Notes: generated by a model not told the origin, from the letters alone. 34,439 nt of DNA from an uncultured Clostridia bacterium (GCA_946415665.1 CAMKTI010000004.1:1-34439), one strand, 5' to 3'. Counted from the first letter of the stretch, positions 7,531-17,405 are shown. Program-made: numbers and translations.

Positions 7531-10500
7531 ATGGCACAAAAAATTAATTTTAATCAAGCTTTTAAAGATTTTGATTTTAAGGATGAAATTAAAAAAAATT
7601 TTGGCGATGCGGATGTTTTGAATATAAAAATTTTAAAGTCTGAAAGAAAAATGATTTTAGATTTGGGCTTGAAAAATATAGTTGACAAGAAAAATATTCT
7701 TGATCTTGAAAGTGAGATTAAGAAATTTTTTTTAGGCTTCGATATTAAAATTCGCGAGAAATATGATTTTGATTGTAGTGTTGAAGAAAAAATAAAAAAC
7801 GTTTGGAAATGTATTTTGTTGGATATAAAAAATATTAGCAATGTGTTTTATGAAATACTTAATAATCGAGAAATAAAAATTTTTATGAAAACAGAAAAAT
7901 ACATATTGGAAATTAAAATTAGCCAAAAATATGCTTTTTTTATTGAAAGTGAAAATTTAGACGGGATAATAAAAAATTTGTTGAAACAGAAAATTGATTT
8001 GGATGTCGATGTGATTTTTTGTTATTTGGATTTTGATACGGGTAAAAGTTATTTGTCTGAAAAGCAAAATGAAATTAAAAATCAGTTGATGAATGAAATT
8101 GAAATGGCAAAGAAAAATGTGGATGTTTGTGAAGATAAAAAGAAAAATAATGATGTGAAAACGAGTTTTAATAAGAAATCATGTTTGAAGTTAAATTGTG
8201 ATTTGGTAAATCAAGAAATTTTTGACCTGAATAAAAATTTTGACGTTGATGAAAAAATAATTGTCGGCGGAAAAATTTTTTTTTGTGACAAGTTTATTTT
8301 AAAAAATAATAAAATTTTATTTAGCTTAGATATAACGGACAAAAAAAATTCTATTACGGCAAAATTTTTTATTAAGCAGGAAGAGATAAGCAAAGAAATA
8401 AATGATTTTATGAAAGTCGGTCAGGATATTATTTTAAAAGGGAAAATAAAATTTGATGATTTTACGAAAGAGAAAGTTTTGTTTGTGGAGGAATTTTGTC
8501 CGTTTGAAATAAAAAAAAGATGTGATAACGAAAAAATAAAAAGGGTTGAATTACACGCGCATACACAAATGAGTAGCATGGATTCAGTTGTGCCGGTAAA
8601 AAAATTAATTGAGCGAGCAGCTTTTTGGGGACATAAAGCAATTGCGATCACTGATCATGGAGTTGTGCAAGCTTTTCCGGAAGCGATAGACGCAGCAAAA
8701 AAATTTAATATAAAAGTAATTTATGGAACGGAGGCATATTTAATAGATGATTTGGCAAGCATAGTTGAAAATGCAGGAGATAAAAATCTTGATGATGATT
8801 TTGTTGTTTTTGATTTAGAGACGACGGGAATTTCGAAAGAAAATAATAAAATAATAGAAATCGGAGCTGTAAAAATTTCGCATGGGAAAATTGTTGATAG
8901 GTTTAATAGTTTTGTGAATCCGAAAGTTAAATTGCCAGCAAAAATTATTGAGCTGACTAATATAACAGATGAGATGTTAGTTGATGCGCCGGAGATAGAA
9001 AAAATTTTTTTTGAGTTTATGGATTTTATAAAAGATTGTGTTTTGGTTGCACATAACGCGGATTTTGATGCGGGTTTTATAAATCGTGTTGCAAAGGATT
9101 TTAATTTAGAATTAAATAATTGTGTTTTGGATACGTTGGGATTATCACGCGCGCTTTTGCCAAATTTATCGCGACATAAATTAGATTTTTTGTGTGAGTA
9201 TTTAAAAATAGATTTAAAAAATCATCACAGAGCTGTTGATGACGCTGAGGCGACGGCAAAAATTTTTTTAAAGTTGTGTGAGATGCTGAAAGAGAAAAAA
9301 ATTTATTTTTTGCGCGAGATTAATTTTTTGCTTGAAAGTTCGAGTAATAAATTAAAATTAAAAGCTTATCACGCTGTTATTTTGGTCAAAAATCAAGTTG
9401 GATTAAAAAATTTATATAAATTAATTTCGATGGCACATTTAAATTATTTTTATAAGCGGCCAAGAATTCCAAAGAGTGAATTTTTGAAATTACGAGAAGG
9501 ATTAATAATTGGCTCGGCGTGCGAAGCGGGTGAAATTTATCGCGCGATACGAGAAAATAAATCCCGGAGTTTTATTGAAAATCTGGCGCAATTTTATGAT
9601 TATCTTGAAGTTCAGCCGTTAGAAAATAATTTTTATATGCTAAGAGAAAAAATTTTAAACTCGAGTCAGGATTTAATAAATATAAATAAAAAAATAATTG
9701 AGCTTGGGGAAAAATTTAATAAGTTAGTTGTTGCGACAGGAGATGTGCATTTTTTAGAGCCAGAAGATAAAATTTATCGTGAAATAATTATGTCGGGCGA
9801 AGGATTTAAAGACGCAGGAAATCAGCCGCCGTTATTTTTTCATACGACGAAAGAAATGCTTGAGAAATTTAATTATTTGGATAAGGATTTAGCTTTTGAT
9901 TTGGTTGTAAAAAATCCGAATTTGATTGCAGATATGATTGATGAAAATATAAAGCCGATTCCGGATGGAACTTATTCGCCAAAATTTGATGGTGCGGATG
10001 AGAAATTAAAAAAGATTGTATTAGAAAAAGCGCACGAGATTTATGGAGAGAATCTGCCTGAGATAGTTGAAAATAGATTAAAAAAAGAATTGGATTCGAT
10101 TATTAAAAATGGTTTCACGGTTATGTATATAATCGCGCAAAAACTTGTTTGGAAATCGTTAGAAGATGGATATTTAGTTGGTTCACGTGGTTCAGTTGGA
10201 TCTTCGTTTGTTGCAACGATGGCGCAAATTACAGAAGTAAATCCTTTGCCACCGCATTATGTTTGTCCGGAGTGTAAATATTCTGATTTTGATTCGGAAT
10301 TAGTAAAAAGTTTTGCCGGAGGATCAGGATGTGATATGCCGGATAAATTTTGTCCTGTTTGTAAAAGTTTATTAAATAAAGACGGACATGATATTCCGTT
10401 TGAAACTTTTTTGGGATTTGATGGCGATAAAGAGCCGGATATAGATTTAAATTTTTCTGGCGAATATCAAGCGCGAGCTCATGAATATACAGAAGAATTA

Positions 10501-11847
10501 TTTGGCGAGGGACATGTTTTTAAAGCGGGGACGATTGCGACGCTGGCAGAAAAAACTGCGTATGGTTATGTAAAAAAATATTTTGACGAGAAAAATATTA
10601 AAGTTAATAAATCGGAAATAAATAGATTAAAAATTGGTTGCTCAGGCGTAAAAAAAACGACGGGACAACATCCGGGCGGATTAATGATTGTGCCTAAAGA
10701 TCATGATATTTTTGAATTTTGTCCGATTCAGCATCCAGCAAATGATTTGAAGTCAAATGTTATAACGACGCATTTTGATTATCATTCGATTAGTGGCAGA
10801 CTTTTAAAATTAGATTTATTAGGTCATGATGTGCCGACGATGATTTATATGTTGGAAAAAATTACGAAAGTTGATGTTAGAAAAATTAATTTGGCAGATA
10901 AAAAAGTTTTATCGCTTTTTGAATCGCCAAAAGTTTTGGGAGACTTTGATTTTGTAAAAACAGGAACGCTTGGATTACCTGAGTTTGGAACGAATTTTGT
11001 TAGGCAAATGCTTTTGGATACAAAGCCAAAAACTTTTGGGGAACTCGTAAGAATTTCAGGATTATCGCACGGGACAGACGTTTGGTTTAATAATGCACAA
11101 GAATTAATTAAAAAAAATTTGGCTGATTTAAAAAGTGTTATACCGACGAGAGATGATATTATGCTTTATTTAATAAGAATGGGTGTTGAGAAAAAAACTG
11201 CGTTTAAAATTATGGAATCGGTTCGAAAAGGGCGAGGCTTAAGCGATGATCATATTGAAATTATGAAAAAAAATAATGTGCCGGCGTGGTATATAGAATC
11301 GTGTAATAAAATCAAATATTTATTTCCCAAAGGGCATGCTGTTGCATATGTAATGATGACAATGCGAATGGGATATTTTAAAGTTTATTATCCGTATGCG
11401 TTTTATGCAGCGGTTTTTTCGGTTAGAAATTTGGATTTTGATTATAATAAAATGTGTTTTGGGAAAGAAAAAATTTTGGAGTATATGAGAGAACTTGATT
11501 TAAATAAAGATATGTCGGCAAAAGAAAAAAATGTTTATTCGCTGTTGGAATTAATTTTAGAAATGTATGAGCGCGGATTAAATTTTGTTGAAATAGATTT
11601 ATATAAATCTGATGCAGAAAAATTTATTGTTACGGAAAAAGGATTGTTGCCACCGTTATGTACGATTGAAGGATTAGGAGAAAGTGTTGCGCAAAATATT
11701 GTTGAAGAAAGGAAAAATGGTTTGTTTGATACGATTGAAGATTTTAAAGAAAGAACAAAGGCAAATAAAAATGTGATTGATTTGTTAAAACAAAATAATA
11801 TTTTGCGAGGGATTCCTGAGACAAATCAAATGAGTTTTATATATTAA
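7531..11847 (+). CDS. polC: DNA polymerase III alpha subunit, Gram-positive PolC type with proofreading exonuclease
   Basis: The replicative polymerase of Firmicutes. The product has 1438 residues, normal for PolC. In order: an N-terminal domain, an OB-fold (about 230-335), the start of the PHP domain (ELHAHTQMSSMDS, His342), the inserted DnaQ-like exonuclease (VFDLETTG, Asp428 and Glu430; later HNADFD and HHRAVDDAEAT), the rest of PHP, then the polymerase core. The core shows GSRGSVGSSFVATM, a zinc-binding CPEC…CPVC pair, the catalytic PDIDLNF (Asp970, Asp972) and TTGQHPGG. The C-terminal part has KGHAVAYVMM and a helix-hairpin-helix-like region. The ATG at 7531 is chosen because AGGTG lies 9 bases upstream; an in-frame GTG at 7519 would be part of that site. 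No strong promoter is seen directly upstream, where the polC relic lies. Confidence 0.98.
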   Translation: MAQKINFNQAFKDFDFKDEIKKNFGDADVLNIKILKSERKMILDLGLKNIVDKKNILDLESEIKKFFLGFDIKIREKYDFDCSVEEKIKNVWKCILLDIKNISNVFYEILNNREIKIFMKTEKYILEIKISQKYAFFIESENLDGIIKNLLKQKIDLDVDVIFCYLDFDTGKSYLSEKQNEIKNQLMNEIEMAKKNVDVCEDKKKNNDVKTSFNKKSCLKLNCDLVNQEIFDLNKNFDVDEKIIVGGKIFFCDKFILKNNKILFSLDITDKKNSITAKFFIKQEEISKEINDFMKVGQDIILKGKIKFDDFTKEKVLFVEEFCPFEIKKRCDNEKIKRVELHAHTQMSSMDSVVPVKKLIERAAFWGHKAIAITDHGVVQAFPEAIDAAKKFNIKVIYGTEAYLIDDLASIVENAGDKNLDDDFVVFDLETTGISKENNKIIEIGAVKISHGKIVDRFNSFVNPKVKLPAKIIELTNITDEMLVDAPEIEKIFFEFMDFIKDCVLVAHNADFDAGFINRVAKDFNLELNNCVLDTLGLSRALLPNLSRHKLDFLCEYLKIDLKNHHRAVDDAEATAKIFLKLCEMLKEKKIYFLREINFLLESSSNKLKLKAYHAVILVKNQVGLKNLYKLISMAHLNYFYKRPRIPKSEFLKLREGLIIGSACEAGEIYRAIRENKSRSFIENLAQFYDYLEVQPLENNFYMLREKILNSSQDLININKKIIELGEKFNKLVVATGDVHFLEPEDKIYREIIMSGEGFKDAGNQPPLFFHTTKEMLEKFNYLDKDLAFDLVVKNPNLIADMIDENIKPIPDGTYSPKFDGADEKLKKIVLEKAHEIYGENLPEIVENRLKKELDSIIKNGFTVMYIIAQKLVWKSLEDGYLVGSRGSVGSSFVATMAQITEVNPLPPHYVCPECKYSDFDSELVKSFAGGSGCDMPDKFCPVCKSLLNKDGHDIPFETFLGFDGDKEPDIDLNFSGEYQARAHEYTEELFGEGHVFKAGTIATLAEKTAYGYVKKYFDEKNIKVNKSEINRLKIGCSGVKKTTGQHPGGLMIVPKDHDIFEFCPIQHPANDLKSNVITTHFDYHSISGRLLKLDLLGHDVPTMIYMLEKITKVDVRKINLADKKVLSLFESPKVLGDFDFVKTGTLGLPEFGTNFVRQMLLDTKPKTFGELVRISGLSHGTDVWFNNAQELIKKNLADLKSVIPTRDDIMLYLIRMGVEKKTAFKIMESVRKGRGLSDDHIEIMKKNNVPAWYIESCNKIKYLFPKGHAVAYVMMTMRMGYFKVYYPYAFYAAVFSVRNLDFDYNKMCFGKEKILEYMRELDLNKDMSAKEKNVYSLLELILEMYERGLNFVEIDLYKSDAEKFIVTEKGLLPPLCTIEGLGESVAQNIVEERKNGLFDTIEDFKERTKANKNVIDLLKQNNILRGIPETNQMSFIY

Positions 11848-11894
11848 AAAAAATTTATTTTGGGCACGGCAAAAAAGTTGTGTACGAAAATTAT

Positions 11895-11933
11895 TAAAAA
11901 AAAAAATGACCTCACGTTTGAGGTCGTTTTTTG
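11895..11933. terminator. Bidirectional terminator between polC and the converging gene
   Basis: GACCTCA (11908-11914) pairs with TGAGGTC (11919-11925) around a four-base loop, with an A-run before and a T-run after. It therefore works for polC on the plus strand and for the 14105-11958 gene on the minus strand. Confidence 0.92.
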
Positions 11934-11957
11934 TTCAGGTATATAAAAAATTAAAAT

Positions 11958-14105
11958 TTATTTATTGTGGCAATCAAGTTCGTTATTTCCAAGTTCAATA
12001 TTTGGATTATTTTCCATTTCTGATTGTAAGTTTAATGTATCTGTGTTCCCTTTAATATTTATTTTTCCATTACTTTCGTTCTCAAAATAAATACTTTTAA
12101 TCAAAATAACATCGTAAATAATACTTAACAGACCGCAAATAATTTCCAGAGTCAAAGCAAAAATAGAATGCAAAAAAGCTAGCTCCGGGATAAAATATGG
12201 CGTTACAAGCGCAAACAAAATGATCAAAAATAAAACAGCATCCACACAAAACATAATCCATTTGTTTTTATTTTTCTCGGGGATAAAAAAAATTTTTAAA
12301 ACATATCTGTTTGAAGCAAAATTATTATAATCAAATAACAACTTGTTGTTTGTATTACAATCGTTAATTTCACCAGTGTTATTTTTTTCCAAAATCCGAC
12401 TAGCTCTTAAAATTAAAGAATCTAAATCTATAGGTTTTTTATCAGATGACAACCCGTTTTTTTTACAATAATCATTAATTTCGTTATTTATTTCTTCTAA
12501 TTTTTTTTCTATTTTATTTTTTAAATCAGAATGATTGACTTGAAACAAGTGACTAAAAATAAGTTTTGCCAGTTTTAATCTTTCCAATTTCAGTGAATCA
12601 GGTTTAACTTTAGTTAAATCTTCTGGCTTTACTTTTTCAAGTATACTTATCATAGTCTCTAGTACTTTATAAATTTCAACATAGTCAATATTATTTATCC
12701 CGAGACCAAGCTCATAATGATTAACATCACTCATTAAAGCAATGCACTTTAAAACCCTCTCGAAAAGCGTATCAAGACCTTGTTTCCATGCTTCTTCCAT
12801 TGAAATCAGCATATCAATTTCCAAAGGAGTTGTATTAACAAAATATGAACCTAGAAACTGATAAATTTTATCATATAAACCACAAATTTTATTTAAGCAA
12901 ACTCCTTTTTCCAAAAAAAATGCTTGTTCTTTAGACAGCGTTGTTGGATTATTACAACAGATATTATCAAAAATCGCAATAAGATGTTCTAATTGATTCG
13001 CGATACTTTTATAACTTGAAGCTATATCGCTAAAGGATTTATTATTGGTCGATTTATTCTGCCTAAACTCAATATAAACATGATCATATAGAACGCCAAG
13101 TGCTTTAATTTTATCTTCATTGCTTTTATTAATTGTCGTTTTTGATCTTATGTTTTCCCCCAATATCTCAAATACACATTTATAAGATTGATTTACTACT
13201 GTCATTATTTTTTGTTTGTATTTTAAATGGTAGTTCGTCTCTGGACTGTCGTTTTTAGAAAGTTTTATATCTTTCTTATCTTTACTACGACCATATTTTG
13301 CTTTCCACTTACCGTATACATTATCAAATCCATCCACACACAAGTCATCGATAAATTCACTATCTTTAATATAGTTATGTCCAGGAAGTAAAATTTCCAA
13401 ATCGGTTTCGTTTTTTGCGATTTTTGAATAAATTCCTATTAAATCTTCAAAGTTATATTGATTTTGACATTTATCAAGATCTGCTTTGCATTTTTCTAAA
13501 TCATTTATTAATTGTTGACTCGCAAACAGCACAACTTGAATTTTTCTTCCTTTTTGATCTTCACTATTTAATTTGCATAAACGATCTTTATATTTTGTAA
13601 TAATTTGGCCTATTGAGTCATTATTTAATTTTTCCCGTTCATACATTTTAAGCCCGGTGCCCAACATTGTTTTGCATGCAACGCTAAAACGTTTATCTTT
13701 TTCTGATAATTGACAGCAAACATCTATCAGATTTTTCACATATCCTGAGATTATTTTACAGCTTGAAATAATATCTTCAAATTTATATTTATCAAAACCA
13801 TCGTGTAACGTTTTAAGCCTATCGAGTAATCCATTACAAATAAAATGCATTGCCATAGCGTCTTGATTCTTTTGGTCGACCATTGCTTTTATTTGCTGAA
13901 TTGATACTTTCAGCGCATATTCATAAAATACAATCGAAGTTTTTATCATTTCTATTTGTTGTTGTAATTCTGCTTTATTTGGTTGATCTAAATCTAAAAT
14001 TATTCCCTCTTCGTTGTTAATTAATTTCTTATATGATTTAAATAGCTGCTCCTCCAATTTTGCTTTTTCTATATCTCCACTCTCTTCTTTCTTATATGGC
14101 TCCAC
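11958..14105 (-). CDS. Unknown 715-residue protein with C-terminal membrane hairpin (array gene C)
   Basis: Not recognised. Residues 1-610 are long, charged and mostly helical, with several Cys (for example FDNICCNNPTTLSKEQAFF) and no signal peptide. Near the C-terminus two hydrophobic segments, about 616-640 (WIMFCVDAVLFLIILFALV) and 646-670, form a probable membrane hairpin, followed by a polar tail of about 45 residues. The start is GTG with GGGGGAG five to seven bases before it; an overlapping ATG two bases earlier is in another frame and closes quickly. Its promoter/leader (14112-14297) is a near copy of that of the 15768-17210 gene, making it the third member of a tandem array, though its protein tail differs from the other two. 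The layout, a large soluble part plus hairpin anchor, recalls bacterial proteins inserted in host-derived membranes; this is inference. Confidence 0.8.
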   Translation of the reverse strand: MEPYKKEESGDIEKAKLEEQLFKSYKKLINNEEGIILDLDQPNKAELQQQIEMIKTSIVFYEYALKVSIQQIKAMVDQKNQDAMAMHFICNGLLDRLKTLHDGFDKYKFEDIISSCKIISGYVKNLIDVCCQLSEKDKRFSVACKTMLGTGLKMYEREKLNNDSIGQIITKYKDRLCKLNSEDQKGRKIQVVLFASQQLINDLEKCKADLDKCQNQYNFEDLIGIYSKIAKNETDLEILLPGHNYIKDSEFIDDLCVDGFDNVYGKWKAKYGRSKDKKDIKLSKNDSPETNYHLKYKQKIMTVVNQSYKCVFEILGENIRSKTTINKSNEDKIKALGVLYDHVYIEFRQNKSTNNKSFSDIASSYKSIANQLEHLIAIFDNICCNNPTTLSKEQAFFLEKGVCLNKICGLYDKIYQFLGSYFVNTTPLEIDMLISMEEAWKQGLDTLFERVLKCIALMSDVNHYELGLGINNIDYVEIYKVLETMISILEKVKPEDLTKVKPDSLKLERLKLAKLIFSHLFQVNHSDLKNKIEKKLEEINNEINDYCKKNGLSSDKKPIDLDSLILRASRILEKNNTGEINDCNTNNKLLFDYNNFASNRYVLKIFFIPEKNKNKWIMFCVDAVLFLIILFALVTPYFIPELAFLHSIFALTLEIICGLLSIIYDVILIKSIYFENESNGKINIKGNTDTLNLQSEMENNPNIELGNNELDCHNK

Positions 14106-14111
14106 ATTATC

Positions 14112-14297
14112 TCCCCCTGATCCTTTATAAAATAATATTTTATATACAACTGCAAAACAAATCCATTTTTATTGTAAACCACAAAATATTTTCTGTCAAT
14201 ACCTTTTTTATATTTTTTTAAACAACACACAAACATATTTTTCAAGCCACCAAAGAAATTTTATCACATAATTTTCTTCATACAAAAATAAAACCAA
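14112..14297 (-). repeat. Promoter/leader cassette, copy 3 (upstream of gene C)
   Basis: Runs from the ribosome site through the 5' leader and promoter to about 14297. It matches 17218-17405 closely along its whole length (shared blocks include TATAAAATAA, GCAAAACAAATCCATTTTTA, TATTTTTTTAAACAACA and ATATTTTTCAAGC), and its outer half also matches 15573-15700. Confidence 0.9.
14171..14199 (-). promoter_or_regulatory. Promoter of array gene C
   Basis: TTGACA (14194-14199) and TACAAT (14171-14176) on the minus strand with a 17-base spacer, the best -35 match of the three cassette copies. Confidence 0.85.
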
Positions 14298-14321
14298 ATT
14301 TTTGCTTTCCGTTTTAATTTT

Positions 14322-15485
14322 TTATTTTTTAATCAAATTATTGTTTTTGTTTTGATCCGGAATTCCAGTGTTAATACTTTTATATATATTAAAAAATGAT
14401 TTACCGTCCGATTTTTTTCCACAACACAATTTTTGCAATCTAATTGCTTTAACTTTGTTGGCATAGATAGTTAAACCAAAAAATAATATAACTGCAACCA
14501 CTGTAATTATTATTGACAATGGATTTGTTATAAAAGTGATAAAAAGAAATTTAATATTTATCCCAAAAATTAAAGAAGCCAAAGCAGCTAGTCCAATTAA
14601 TAATATTAAAATTAGATTTTTCCAGATTAAAACTTTTTCGTTTCTCTGTTTTTGTGTTGTTATATCTTTGTTTTCATTGAATTCGTTTTCTATCTTCAAT
14701 TTTATCGTTTTGGTTTTGCTTATCTTTTTGCCAAACAAAGCTGAAAGTTTTAGCTCAGACTTTTTCATCGCCCACTTAAAATTTGAAAGATAATTACCTG
14801 CACTAGACTGTTTCCCGGCATCATAAAAACCAAAGTTAACTTTATCGATATTATTACATAGAAAACAAAAATTATCAAGTTTCGCTAATTTATCAACAAT
14901 ACTTAAAAAACCAGGACATATAGTTTTATCATTAAAAAGTTTTTCAATATTCTGTTTAAAATCCTTGGATATAGTTCCATTATTACCTAATAAATGAGAC
15001 ATGGTGAAAGCAATAGTTAAACAAAAATAAATAAAATTAGTGTTTTTAATTATGCTTTTTCCCTTATCTTCATCATATTTTAATTCTTCCGGTTTAAAAT
15101 CTTTGTCTGTCAAACTAAAATTCTTGGCAAACTTATCAAAAATACAAGACAGTAAGCTCACTGGTACTTGCAATTTTTCGGCATAATACAAGGTATTTCG
15201 ACTGTTTACCTCTCTACGAACTTTTTTTTCGAAAGACAAAAATGCATCAATTAATTTAATTTTTAGATTATAAAGATCTTCGAAATTGCGGATATATATT
15301 ACCTGTCTCTTTTCGTTTGTCTGTACTTCATTTTTTGACACTGCAAAAAAAACTTTTTTATCAATATCTTCCCATTTATCTGGTGATTAATTATATTCGT
15401 TAGCAATGCTTTCGACATATCTATCACCGTCAGCAGCACTTTTTATCATTGACAAATCCGAATCTTTTTTTCTAGTACTTTCCAC
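14322..15485 (-). pseudogene. Unknown membrane-hairpin protein interrupted by an in-frame stop (array gene B)
   Basis: The gene most likely begins at the GTG at 15485, which has GGAGAGGGGGAG ending 6 bases before it and the array promoter upstream. The first 32 codons (ESTRKKDSDLSMIKSAADGD…) end in a TAA at 15387-15389, then the same frame continues SPDKWEDIDKK and on for 354 residues to 14322. Without the stop the product would have 387 residues. The last 101 residues (from IWKNLILILL, about residue 287) are nearly identical to those of array gene A and contain two membrane helices and a conserved LCCGKKSDGKSFFNIYK tail. The N-terminal part is unlike A. Translation could restart at an internal GTG (15341) giving 339 residues, but no good ribosome site is seen there. 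A single-base substitution or a sequencing error is the simplest cause. Confidence 0.8.
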
Positions 15486-15567
15486 AACCAACTCCCCCTC
15501 TCCATATTCCAAAATATTTTTATCTAATACCAAAGAACAAAATTTCGTAGCCAAGCTACTTGCCTCT

Positions 15568-15596
15568 AGTATAAACCAAAAAATATTCTCTGTTAA
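15568..15596 (-). promoter_or_regulatory. Promoter of array gene B
   Basis: TTAACA (15591-15596) and TATACT (15568-15573) on the minus strand with a 17-base spacer, at the same place in the cassette as the other two promoters. The leader after the -10 differs from the other copies. Confidence 0.75.
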
Positions 15597-15700
15597 TAGT
15601 TTTTCTATATTTTTTTAAACAACACACAAACATATTTTTCAAGCCACCAAAAAATCTTCCTCTATAAAATAATTTTTTTTAAACCAAAATAAAAACGGCC
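15573..15700 (-). repeat. Promoter/leader cassette, copy 2 (upstream of gene B)
   Basis: Matches the promoter and upstream part of the cassettes at 14112-14297 and 17218-17405, but lacks their common leader after the -10 element. Its outer end continues into the duplicated terminator hairpins after gene A. Confidence 0.85.
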
Positions 15701-15719
15701 CAGAATTTCAAGACCATTT
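15693..15719. terminator. Second hairpin after gene A, copy of the second atp-operon hairpin
   Basis: An AAACGG…CCATTT imperfect stem, a mutated copy of the hairpin at 17401-17427; the outer pairing is weaker here (CCATTT instead of CCGTTT). Confidence 0.6.
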
Positions 15720-15723
15720 AATT

Positions 15724-15765
15724 ATAAAAAAAATAAGACCGAGTTTTTTTATTCTCAGTCTTATT
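15724..15765 (-). terminator. Terminator of array gene A
   Basis: AATAAGACCGAG (15732-15743) pairs with CTCAGTCTTATT (15754-15765), a 12-base stem with one wobble, flanked by A/T-runs. On the minus strand it follows the gene A stop by two bases and ends in a T-run. It is a near copy of the terminator after atpC. Confidence 0.9.
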
Positions 15766-15767
15766 TT

Positions 15768-17210
15768 TTATTTTTTAATCAAATTATTGTTTTTGTTTTG
15801 ATCCGGAATTTCATTGCTAATATTTTTATATATATTAAAAAATGATTTACCGTCTGATTTTTTTCCACAACATAATTTTTCCAACCTAACTGCTTTAACT
15901 TTGTTGGCATAGATAGTTAAACTTATAAATAATATAACCGCAACTGCTGTAATTATTATTGACAATGGATTTGTTATAAAAGCAAGAAAAAGAAATTTAA
16001 TATTCAGTCCAAATAACAAAGAAGCTAAAGCCGATAACGCAATTAATAATATTAAAATTAGATTTTTCCAGATTAAGATTTTGTTTTCGTTTTTTGTTTG
16101 TGTTAAATCTAATTGGGTAGATTTATCTGTATCTTCAATTTTAACACCAAGAGATTCTAAGATATTATTCTTACCCACCAATTTTTTTAATTGAACTGCG
16201 TAAATATTTTTTTCGTTTTCGGCCAATTTATTAATAACATCTATTTTCAGGAGCCTATAAAACGAATTATCTTTTGGGTCTTGACTTGCACCATTAATTT
16301 TTTTCCAAAAATTAATTAAAGTTCCTTTGGTTTTCTTCATATTGAATCTGGCATAAAAATCATCTTTTTCTAGAGCCAGTTCAGTATTTTTGTTATATAA
16401 ACGATTATGAAGAATAGTGTTGCAAATAACAGCGTAAAAGCGATTGATTTCCTCCAAAACCTCATTGTCTATTTTACTTATGTCATTAAATTTTAATTTA
16501 TCGTTTAGCGTTTTAAAATCTAAAGTTTTGCAAATAACATCCATAAAATCTTTTGTTAACTTCCAATTGTACGACACAGATTCAATCGCCTTTAATACTA
16601 TTGTAAAAGTTTTTTCTGTAGGTTGATATCCGGGCCAGTTATCAATCTCTCCATCAGCATCCACATATACAACTAATGACTTTTTTACCAATAAAACCTG
16701 CTTAACATCCATAATACTCAATGACTTTTCCTCAAAAACAGAAAGAAAGTACACCATACCCGTCGGTGAAGCGTTATCAGAGTAAAGTGTTTTAAAATTA
16801 CCAAAAGATTTATCAAAACTTTGAACTGGATCGTTTCCCGATATTCTGGATTGTCTACAGTGAACCCAAGCCAATAATATTACATCAGCTAAATCTTTAG
16901 ATATAGTTGCATTTCCAAAAAATTTTTTAAAATCATTATGGCCCAGCTTCATCAGTAAATTATATTTATTTTTATAATTTTTGTTATTAACAAATCCTCT
17001 TAGTAACTTACGCGCACTCTGCATCATCGTAAAGCAAGTAAATCCCAAGTCTTCTTTATCATATTTCTTGATATATAAATATATATACTCTTTCAAATTT
17101 TTTTCATTTAATAAATCATTCATCTGTTTTTGTATTTGTTCGCTATTATCAGTTATTGATTCTTCATCTTCCTCACTTTCATTAACATTAATGTTTTTTT
17201 CCGACTCCAT
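15768..17210 (-). CDS. Unknown 480-residue protein with C-terminal membrane hairpin (array gene A)
   Basis: Not recognised. The N-terminus is acidic (NESEEDEESITDNSEQ), followed by about 330 residues of mixed helical sequence without a signal peptide. From residue 380 comes IWKNLILILL, two membrane helices (about 382-402 and 408-434), then a basic tail with CCGKKSDGKSFFNIYK. The ATG at 17210 is chosen over an upstream in-frame ATG at 17243, because a GGGGGAG site lies 5-7 bases before it and would otherwise be coded as KLGGDN. It has its own 17-spaced promoter and a terminator overlapping the gene end. It directly follows the atp operon on the same strand. Its last 101 residues are almost the same as in gene B. 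A membrane-anchored effector or surface protein is one possible reading, without proof. Confidence 0.82.
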   Translation of the reverse strand: MESEKNINVNESEEDEESITDNSEQIQKQMNDLLNEKNLKEYIYLYIKKYDKEDLGFTCFTMMQSARKLLRGFVNNKNYKNKYNLLMKLGHNDFKKFFGNATISKDLADVILLAWVHCRQSRISGNDPVQSFDKSFGNFKTLYSDNASPTGMVYFLSVFEEKSLSIMDVKQVLLVKKSLVVYVDADGEIDNWPGYQPTEKTFTIVLKAIESVSYNWKLTKDFMDVICKTLDFKTLNDKLKFNDISKIDNEVLEEINRFYAVICNTILHNRLYNKNTELALEKDDFYARFNMKKTKGTLINFWKKINGASQDPKDNSFYRLLKIDVINKLAENEKNIYAVQLKKLVGKNNILESLGVKIEDTDKSTQLDLTQTKNENKILIWKNLILILLIALSALASLLFGLNIKFLFLAFITNPLSIIITAVAVILFISLTIYANKVKAVRLEKLCCGKKSDGKSFFNIYKNISNEIPDQNKNNNLIKK

Positions 17211-17217
17211 ATTATCT

Positions 17218-17405
17218 CCCCCTAATTTTTTATAAAATAACATTTTATATACAGCTGCAAAACAAATCCATTTTTATTGTAAACCAAAAAATATTCTTTT
17301 TCAATACTTTTTTTATATTTTTTTAAACAACATACAAATATATTTTTCAAGCTACCAAAAAATCTTCTTCTATAGAATAATTTTTTTTAAACAAAAATAA
17401 AAACG
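17218..17405 (-). repeat. Promoter/leader cassette, copy 1 (upstream of gene A)
   Basis: Same arrangement as copies at 14112-14297 and 15573-15700: ribosome site, AT-rich leader, promoter, and upstream AT-rich block ending at the atp-operon terminators. Confidence 0.9.
17276..17304 (-). promoter_or_regulatory. Promoter of array gene A
   Basis: TTGAAA (17299-17304) and TACAAT (17276-17281) on the minus strand with a 17-base spacer. Confidence 0.83.

Noticed and set aside
17211..17243. Upstream ATG at 17243 as the start of gene A
   Set aside because: It would encode the GGGGGAG ribosome site as protein; the ATG at 17210 has ideal spacing and the same leader in gene C supports it.
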